Origin: Mumia sp. ZJ1417
GTDB lineage: Bacteria; Actinomycetota; Actinomycetes; Propionibacteriales; Nocardioidaceae
Length of the DNA: 64,000 nt
Direction: 5' to 3'
Assembly (NCBI RefSeq): GCF_014127285.1
Contig: NZ_CP059901.1
Coordinates: 3,844,001-3,908,000, forward strand
A program made the position numbers and the translations under genes. This document shows, piece after piece, positions 59,164-64,000 of this stretch (within the stretch, counting starts at the first letter, position 1; each line of letters starts with the position of its first letter). The notes below the pieces were generated by a model that was not told the origin of the DNA, did no database searches, and saw nothing but the letters and a program-made list of their open reading frames with translations.

Positions 59164-59867
59164 GCGAGGGACGTCACGTCGCCGTGCACCACGCCGTCGA
59201 GCATCTCGATGCTCCGCGACGCTCGCTCCCGGCATGCGGGATCGTGCGACGCCACGATGACCAAGACACCTTTGCCCGACATCACCCCCAGCAGGTCGAA
59301 GATGGCGCCAGCGTTGCGGCTGTCCAGCGAGCCCGTCGGCTCATCGGCCAGCAGGATCTTGCGCCCGCCCGAGAGCGCCCGGGCGATCCCGACACGCTGC
59401 TGCTGCCCGCCGCTCAGCTCGTCGGGGTAGCGACGTCCGTAACCGGCGAGACCCACCGACTCGAGCAGCCGTTCTGCCTCGTCGAGAGCCTCAACGGTCT
59501 TCGTCCCTCGAGCCTCGATCGGGAGGGCGACGTTCTCCGCTGCGGTGAACTCCGAGATGAGCTGGTGCGACTGGTGCACCATCCCGACCTCGTCACGACG
59601 CAGCCGGATGCGGCCCTCGGCGCCGATCTGCGCAAGATCGTGCCCGGCCACCACGACACGACCCGAGGTCGGGAGGTCCAGCCCCGCAAGGAGATTGAGC
59701 ATCGTCGTCTTTCCCGAGCCGCTGTGCCCGAACAAGCACACGAACTCCCCGGAATCCGCCTCGAAGTCGACTCCCCCCACCGCCCTCACGGTCTCGGCAG
59801 GGGAGACGAACTCTCGCTCGACCCCGACCGCCCTGACCAGCGGACCTGGACCCCCCATGCTCAGCAT
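59160..59867 (-). CDS. ABC transporter ATPase, MacB/LolD type
   Basis: This 235-residue ATPase has Walker A FGHSGSGKTTMLNLLAGLD, Q-loop MVHQSHQLISEFTAAENVALP, signature LSGGQQQRVGIARALSGG, Walker B ILLADEPTGSLDSRN and H-loop VIVASHDPACRER. ADEPTG is typical of LolD/MacB/BceA exporters paired with FtsX permeases. The ATG at 59867 overlaps the stop of the secreted protein gene; an ATG three codons later is also possible. Confidence 0.9.
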   Translation of the reverse strand: MLSMGGPGPLVRAVGVEREFVSPAETVRAVGGVDFEADSGEFVCLFGHSGSGKTTMLNLLAGLDLPTSGRVVVAGHDLAQIGAEGRIRLRRDEVGMVHQSHQLISEFTAAENVALPIEARGTKTVEALDEAERLLESVGLAGYGRRYPDELSGGQQQRVGIARALSGGRKILLADEPTGSLDSRNAGAIFDLLGVMSGKGVLVIVASHDPACRERASRSIEMLDGVVHGDVTSLA

Positions 59868-60234
59868 CCCTTGTTGGTCCTCATGCTCGAGGTCTTGTCC
59901 GAATCGAAGACCGACATGTTGTCGTCCCGGCTCGCGATCCCCATGGTCAGCAAGGCACCGGTGCCGTTGCGTCCGTCATAGAGACAGCCCTTGTAGTCGT
60001 TGGAGCGGTTCTGCCACGAGTCGGCCTGGTTGTCCTCACCGTTAGCATCGTTGAAGACATCGACAACGCCCTGGCCGTCGGCCTGCGCAGCGATCAGCAG
60101 CTTGTAGTCGTTGTTCCCCCAGACACACATCTTGCTACCCGTGCACTCGAAAGCGATGCCTGCGCGGTCATTGGCGCAACGACCGCGACGGCGAACAACG
60201 CCCCCGCAGTGGCAAGTGAACGGACCATTCTCAT
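59861..60234 (-). pseudogene. Frameshifted gene for a small secreted I36-inhibitor-like protein
   Basis: An ATG at 60234, with GAGG 6 bases upstream, opens MRMVRSLATAGALFAVAVVAPMTAQA, a good signal peptide given here in two parts: MRMVRSLATAGALF and AVAVVAPMTAQA. That frame then meets a stop. The adjacent frame carries on with FECTGSKMCVWGNNDYK and, after two crystallin-like units (QADSWQNRSN, GCLYDGRNGTG, FDSDKTSSMR), ends at 59861. This mature part matches small secreted peptidase-inhibitor I36-type proteins. A one-base loss near 60150-60165 separates the two. The stop overlaps the ABC ATPase start, so the gene leads that operon. Either it is a true pseudogene or a sequencing error. Confidence 0.7.
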
Positions 60235-60254
60235 CTTCGACCTCATATCGTCGC

Positions 60255-60390
60255 GGCCGGCCCGTGTGGCCGGCCCGTGTGGCCGGCCCGTGTGGCCGGC
60301 CCGTGTGGCCGGCCCGTGTGGCCGGCCCGTGTGGCCGGCCCGTGTGGCCGGCCCGTGTGGCCGGCCCGTGTGGCCGGCCCGTGTGGCCGG
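60255..60390. repeat. 13-bp tandem repeat array, about 10.5 copies
   Basis: The unit GTGTGGCCGGCCC recurs without change. GTGTGGCC starts at 60264 and every 13 bases to 60381, ten times. Each unit contains the GGCCGGCC palindrome. The array ends 9-21 bases upstream of the secreted-protein gene's possible starts and so would form its transcribed leader. Confidence 0.95.
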
Positions 60391-60414
60391 ACATTATCGA
60401 ACCCAGAGTGTCAA
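60391..60414 (-). promoter_or_regulatory. Promoter-like elements upstream of the repeat array
   Basis: On the minus strand TTGACA (60414-60409) is followed, after 12 bases, by TAATGT (60396-60391), which matches the TAnnnT -10 form. The spacing is short for a vegetative promoter. If used, transcription would start inside the repeats. Confidence 0.35.
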
Positions 60415-60420
60415 CGCGGC

Positions 60421-60587
60421 TGACCATGCTCACAGCTCTGTAATTCCTTCCCGGACAGGGTCGTCGGGTCGAAGCACAACGTGCTTGATCGGGGCACTCC
60501 GTCGCCCTCCCGAGGGCGCGCCGGTTAACGTACCGGTGGCGTGGATCACAACGCCCTGACGTTCCCCCGTCGCCAAGGAGGTCCGTA
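60421..60587 (+). promoter_or_regulatory. Leader region of the response regulator gene with several dyads
   Basis: Three inverted repeats occur before the regulator: AAGCACAACGTGCTT (60472-60486), GCCCTCCCGAGGGC (60504-60517) and CCGGTTAACGTACCGG (60521-60536). The first or last could be an operator, and the middle one looks like a small hairpin. No core promoter was fixed. Together with the repeat array this fills the gap between two divergent operons. Confidence 0.4.
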
Positions 60588-61247
60588 GTGCGCGTGCTGC
60601 TCGTCGAGGACGACGACGCGGTCGCCGGCGCCCTCGGCGCAGCGCTCCACCGCGTCGGGCTGGCGGTCGACCGGGCCGCCGACGCCGAAGAGGGCTGGTG
60701 CAAGCACGGCGACGCCTCGCTCGTCCTGCTCGACATGGGCCTGCCCGACTCCGACGGGCTCGCACTGGCCCGACGGATCCGTGCCGCGAGCGAGGTGCCG
60801 ATCATCGCCGTCACCGCCCGGCGTGGCGAGTCGTCGGTGGTCGCCGCGCTCCAGTCGGGCGTCGACGACTACGTCACCAAGCCGTACAGCACGCAGGTCC
60901 TGCTGGCCCGGATCGACGCCGTCATGCGCAGGAGCGGGCGCGGTGTGGTCATCGGCGACATCCGGGTCGGAGACCTGGTGCTGGAGCCGCAGGAGCAGCG
61001 GGCGACGTACGACGGGGCGCTGCTCGACCTCTCTCCCAAGGAGTTCGCTCTGCTGCTCGTCCTCGCCCAGAACGCCGGTCACGTCGTCACGCGCGCGGCG
61101 CTGATGGAGCGGATCTGGCACACCACCTGGGTCGGCGGCTCACGCACCCTCGACGTCCACGTCGCGAGCCTGCGCGCCAAGCTCAGGCACGCAGAGCTCG
61201 TCGAGACCGTACGAGGGACCGGCTACCGCCTCCGCGACACCGGGTGA
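60588..61247 (+). CDS. Response regulator, OmpR/TctD-like
   Basis: This 219-residue regulator has a receiver with LLVEDDDAVAGALGAAL, phosphoacceptor Asp in LVLLDMGLPDSDG at about 51 and Lys in DDYVTKPYST, and a winged helix with LSPKEFALLLVLAQNAGHVV, LDVHVASLRAKL and TVRGTGYRLR. AGGAGG stands 5 bases before the GTG. The kinase gene begins 4 bases after its stop, and a TAXI lipoprotein gene converges from the other side. That grouping resembles TctD/TctE-type control of tricarboxylate uptake. Confidence 0.9.
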   Translation: MRVLLVEDDDAVAGALGAALHRVGLAVDRAADAEEGWCKHGDASLVLLDMGLPDSDGLALARRIRAASEVPIIAVTARRGESSVVAALQSGVDDYVTKPYSTQVLLARIDAVMRRSGRGVVIGDIRVGDLVLEPQEQRATYDGALLDLSPKEFALLLVLAQNAGHVVTRAALMERIWHTTWVGGSRTLDVHVASLRAKLRHAELVETVRGTGYRLRDTG

Positions 61248-61251
61248 TCGC

Positions 61252-62676
61252 GTGCGCCGCCGCCTCCTCGCCCTCTCGACGCTGGCTCTGTCGATCCTGC
61301 TCGCCGCGCTCCTCGGGCCGCTGATCAGCACCTACGCGTCGGACCGTACGCAGGAGCTCTTCGTGACGCGGCAGGCCGACCTCAACCGCTTCGCCGTGGT
61401 CGCGGCCAACGCGCTCGAGACGGGGTCGGTGTCGTCGCTGCGCTCCGAGCTCGACCGGTACGAGGAGGTGCACGGGGCGCGCGTCGTCGTGGTCGACGCC
61501 GACCGCCGTACGATCGCCGCGTCCTCGGGCGACCTCGAACCCGCGTCCGTCCCTCGCCAGGTGGCCCGCGCGCTCGCGGGCAACAGCGCAGAGAAGCCGG
61601 CCCCGGTCTGGCCGTGGTCGGACGACACCTTCGTGCTCGCCTCCCCCATCGGACGCGACGCGCACGTCCTCGGGGCGGTCCTCATGGAGGCGCCGACGCA
61701 GGGGGTGCGCGACGACGTCGCGGCCCGGCTCGCCCTGCTGGTCGTCGCCGGCCTCGCCGTCCTTCTCGTCGCCGCCGTGGGTGTCGCCGTCCCGCTCGTG
61801 CGTTGGATCCTCCGACCGGTCGACGACCTCGACGAGGCCGCCCGCCGCGTCGCGCACGGCGACCTGGCGACGCGCGTCCCCGCGAGTGCCGGTCCGCCCG
61901 AGCTGCGCCGGCTCGCGACCTCCTTCAACGCCATGGCCAACCACGTCCAGGTCGCGCAGCGCCAGCAGAGCGACCTCGTCGCAGACGCCTCCCATCAGCT
62001 CGGCAACCCGCTGACGGCGCTGCGGTTGCGCGTCGAGACCCTCAGCGCCGACGCCGAGCCCGAGGATGCGGCACAGCTCGACCTCGTCCTCGCCGAGACC
62101 GACCGCCTCACGCGGATCGTGGACTCGCTGCTCGACCTGGGTCAGATCGGCGCCGAGCCACCACCGGTGACGGAGGTGGACGTCGCCGCCGCCGTCCGCG
62201 CCCGCTGCCGGATCTGGGAGCAGGCGGTGCCCGGCCTGACGGTCGGCGCGCCGGACCGGATCCTCGCCCTCGCGACCGTCGAGGTCGTCGATGTCGTCCT
62301 CGACGCGACACTCGACAACGCGACGAAGTTCGCGTTGGGCTCGCCCGTCGAGGTGACGGTCGGGGAGGTCACGATCAGGGCTGCCGACGCCACGGAGACT
62401 GCAGCCGTCGAGATCCGCGTCCGCGACAACGGCTCCGGAGTGCGCGACGAGGACCTTGCGAAGGTCGGAGCCCGGTTCTTCCGGGGCGCGCAGCACCAGA
62501 ACGTGCACGGGACCGGCCTCGGGCTCGCCATCGTCCGTGCCCACGTGGTCCAGCTCGGGGGGACCTTCGCGGTCGGACGTCCGCCCGGCGGCGGCTTCGA
62601 GGTGAGGGTGACCCTCAGGAGCCCCGCTCCCGGTAGTAGCGCAGCGCGCCGGGGTGCAGCTCCAGCGGCGCGGTGA
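61252..62676 (+). CDS. Sensor histidine kinase
   Basis: This 474-residue kinase has a helix at about 8-25, an extracytoplasmic sensor domain of about 125 residues, a second helix at about 160-182, and a HAMP region (WILRPVDDLDEAARRVAHGD). The H-box DASHQLGNPLTALRLRVETL is unusual: HQLGNPL instead of HELRTPL, though the His is kept. The ATPase boxes are LDNATKFALG, VRDNGSGV and GTGLGLAIVRAH. The last 62 bases overlap the end of the convergent TAXI gene. It likely responds to a ligand presented by that TAXI protein. Confidence 0.88.
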   Translation: MRRRLLALSTLALSILLAALLGPLISTYASDRTQELFVTRQADLNRFAVVAANALETGSVSSLRSELDRYEEVHGARVVVVDADRRTIAASSGDLEPASVPRQVARALAGNSAEKPAPVWPWSDDTFVLASPIGRDAHVLGAVLMEAPTQGVRDDVAARLALLVVAGLAVLLVAAVGVAVPLVRWILRPVDDLDEAARRVAHGDLATRVPASAGPPELRRLATSFNAMANHVQVAQRQQSDLVADASHQLGNPLTALRLRVETLSADAEPEDAAQLDLVLAETDRLTRIVDSLLDLGQIGAEPPPVTEVDVAAAVRARCRIWEQAVPGLTVGAPDRILALATVEVVDVVLDATLDNATKFALGSPVEVTVGEVTIRAADATETAAVEIRVRDNGSGVRDEDLAKVGARFFRGAQHQNVHGTGLGLAIVRAHVVQLGGTFAVGRPPGGGFEVRVTLRSPAPGSSAARRGAAPAAR

Positions 62677-63586
62677 AGATCGCCGCACCGAGCGTCGGCT
62701 GCCCGACTCCTGGCTCGAGCCGCTCGATCTCGTCCTGCCGCTCGAACACGATCCGTGTCACCGCGTACGCCAAGGGCTCGGGCAAGGCCGGGTTCGCGAC
62801 GAGGTAGTTCTTCACGCTGAGCGTGCTCACCGCCTCGCGCAGGCCGTACGCCGACGGCGGGATCGGCGCCCGTACGTACTGGGGGCCGAACGCGGCCACC
62901 ATCGGCTCGACGACGTCACCGAGGTCGAGGAGCCGGACGGGCGTCTCGCGGGCGAGCGCGGCGATCGCCTGGTTGGGCAGCCCGCTCACGAAGAAGAAGG
63001 CGTCGATCCGGCCGGCCCTCAGCGCGTCGGCCGAGGTTTCGAGCGCGGCGTCGACGAACCTCGCCCCGGGACTGCGGACGTCGTGGACCTCGAGGACGCG
63101 GGACGCGATCACCTGCGTTCCGGAACCGTGGGCGCCGATGCCGATCCGGGCGCGCGCGAGGTCCGAGACCTGGCGGTACGGCGAGTTCTCGCGGACGACG
63201 AGGTGGACGAAGCTGTCGTACATCCGGGCCAGTGCGACGAGGTCGTACGACCGGGCTGCACCGCCGGGCGCGGCGGGGGCGACCGCGTGGGCCGCTGCAT
63301 CACCGAGGGAGAACCCGGCGTCGCACGCGCCCTCGGCGACGAGGCGAAGGTTCTCCAGCGAGGCGTTGGTGGTCCGGGTGCGAGCTCGCACTCCGTCGAG
63401 GTCACGCGCGATCACCGTCGTCAGCGCACGGCCGTAGCGGACGAAGACGCCACCGGGGTTGCCCGTCGCGATCGTCAGCGCGGTCTCGTCCAGCGCGTCC
63501 CATCCGCGCGGGACGCAGCCGAAAAGCCCGGCGAGCACGGGCAGGCCGAGCGCGGCGAGGACGCGGCGTCGACTGAGCTCCTGCAC
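62615..63586 (-). CDS. TAXI family binding lipoprotein
   Basis: This 323-residue protein has a twin-arginine-like start (LSRRRVLAALGLPVLAGLFGC) with lipobox Cys at about 24. The mature part follows TAXI proteins: LTIATGNPGGVFVRYGRALTTVI, TNASLENLRLVAEGACDAGFSLGDAAA, ARIGIGAHGSGTQVIASRVL, IDAFFFVSGLPNQAI. It is not beside a TRAP permease but converges with a two-component system. It could serve the TRAP permease at 54.4-56.6 kb or act as a ligand sensor for the kinase. Confidence 0.88.
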   Translation of the reverse strand: MQELSRRRVLAALGLPVLAGLFGCVPRGWDALDETALTIATGNPGGVFVRYGRALTTVIARDLDGVRARTRTTNASLENLRLVAEGACDAGFSLGDAAAHAVAPAAPGGAARSYDLVALARMYDSFVHLVVRENSPYRQVSDLARARIGIGAHGSGTQVIASRVLEVHDVRSPGARFVDAALETSADALRAGRIDAFFFVSGLPNQAIAALARETPVRLLDLGDVVEPMVAAFGPQYVRAPIPPSAYGLREAVSTLSVKNYLVANPALPEPLAYAVTRIVFERQDEIERLEPGVGQPTLGAAIFTAPLELHPGALRYYRERGS

Positions 63587-63663
63587 AGACGGATCGTAGC
63601 CTCTTGACTATCGTACGTGTGTTCTAATAATCTGCTCTCAGGCGTGGCAGCCTGACCCCGGGC

Positions 63664-63711
63664 ACACCCGTGGGCACGACCGGACGGGGGACCGGTCGTG
63701 CCCACGGGTGT
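63664..63711. terminator. Very strong terminator between enoyl-CoA hydratase and TAXI genes
   Basis: Perfect 20-bp arms (ACACCCGTGGGCACGACCGG and its complement) with an 8-base loop, 8 bases beyond the hydratase stop on the minus strand. Confidence 0.9.
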
Positions 63712-63719
63712 CGTGGCAT

Positions 63720-64000
63720 TCAGCTCTTCTTGCGGTTGAGGAACGCCAGCATCGCCGTGCGTGCCTCGTCTGACCCGAAGAGGCGGCCCGACTGCTCGGC
63801 GACCTCGTCCCCCAGCCGGTCGATCCGCGCGACGAGGTCGGCGTTGAGGAGCGCCTTCGTCTCGCGCAGACCCTGCGGGTACGCCTTGCGGAGCCCGTCG
63901 AGGATCTCGCCGAGCGCCGCGTCGAGCGCATCGGGGGCGACCGCCTCCGTGACGAGTCCGTACTCCACAGCCTGGGCCGCAGAGAACTTCGCCCCCGTCA
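63720..64000 (-). CDS. Enoyl-CoA hydratase/isomerase family protein, C-terminal part (partial)
   Basis: The gene runs off the window edge. The visible 93 residues read TGAKFSAAQAVEYGLVTEAV (the crotonase 'A-x-x-A-x-x-x-G-L-V' helix), then ALDAALGEILDGLRKAYPQG and LRETKALLN, and end in SDEARTAMLAFLNRKKS. This is the trimerisation end of crotonase-fold enzymes; the active site is outside the window. Reaction class cannot be settled from this end. Confidence 0.82.
   Translation of the reverse strand, partial: TGAKFSAAQAVEYGLVTEAVAPDALDAALGEILDGLRKAYPQGLRETKALLNADLVARIDRLGDEVAEQSGRLFGSDEARTAMLAFLNRKKS

Noticed and set aside
60255-60390. The repeat array as a CRISPR
   Set aside because: Units are 13 bp and contiguous, without spacers or cas genes.
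59861-60814. A 317-codon minus-strand frame with repeated RAGHTGRPHGPAT units
   Set aside because: The repeats only reflect the 13-bp DNA array read through. The frame has no signal peptide or domain upstream of the I36-like part, and the good signal peptide is in another frame.

Overview
The window reads as chromosomal DNA of a high-G+C actinobacterium. Most genes are G/C-rich at third positions, GTG starts are common, and there is a mycothiol-dependent isomerase-family protein, a FadE5-type acyl-CoA dehydrogenase, an MprAB-PepD-like stress cassette, a HelD-type RNA polymerase helicase and a Trp-leader-controlled fused anthranilate synthase. The mix would suit Nocardioidaceae or a related Propionibacteriales family, but that placement is inference. 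No rRNA, tRNA, CRISPR array, insertion sequence or prophage was recognised. Layout: 1-6.9 kb holds the tail of a secreted M28 aminopeptidase, an SCO6745-like protein, an Rrf2 regulator divergent from fadE5, a VapBC toxin-antitoxin pair and an ECF sigma/membrane anti-sigma pair. 6.9-17.4 kb holds dehydrogenases, an NHL-thioredoxin protein, an acetyltransferase, a GntR/MFS/CoA-transferase catabolic group, a PadR regulator and an unusual HTH protein with a long helical body. 17.5-21 kb is the branched-chain 2-oxoacid dehydrogenase operon (bkdA-bkdB-bkdC), with a perfect CRP-type site upstream. 21-33.5 kb runs through a secreted hydrolase, an ATP-dependent DNA ligase, a LysE exporter, phosphofructokinase, an aminotransferase, small membrane and phosphatase genes, and the mprA-mprB-pepD cassette. 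33.5-45.6 kb contains fused anthranilate synthase with its trpL attenuator, a membrane metallophosphoesterase, a secreted dipeptidase-like protein with a discoidin domain, a decayed flavodoxin, helD, an ornithine cyclodeaminase-like gene and nsrR-hmp for nitric oxide defence. 45.7-52.8 kb has two uptake operons, one for sulfonates (ssuACB-like) and one for methionine (metQNI), separated by a secreted protein gene and a small membrane protein gene. 53.4-63.6 kb is the most unusual stretch. A TAXI binding protein with a fused TRAP permease lies on one side. A two-component system with a second TAXI lipoprotein lies on the other. Between them sits a three-gene unit encoding a small secreted I36-type protein, an ABC ATPase and a large FtsX-type permease. 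That unit looks less G+C-rich than its neighbours, and its first gene carries a frameshift directly behind the signal peptide. Its leader region consists of about ten perfect 13-bp tandem repeats, each with a GGCCGGCC dyad. The window closes with a strong 20-bp-stem terminator and the C-terminal part of an enoyl-CoA hydratase. The main regulatory signals seen are the trpL peptide with tandem Trp codons, the perfect TGTGA-N6-TCACA site before bkd, a 25-bp near-palindrome before vapB, paired 14-bp boxes before fadE5, a 15-bp TetR-like palindrome before the secreted hydrolase, and several strong bidirectional terminators.
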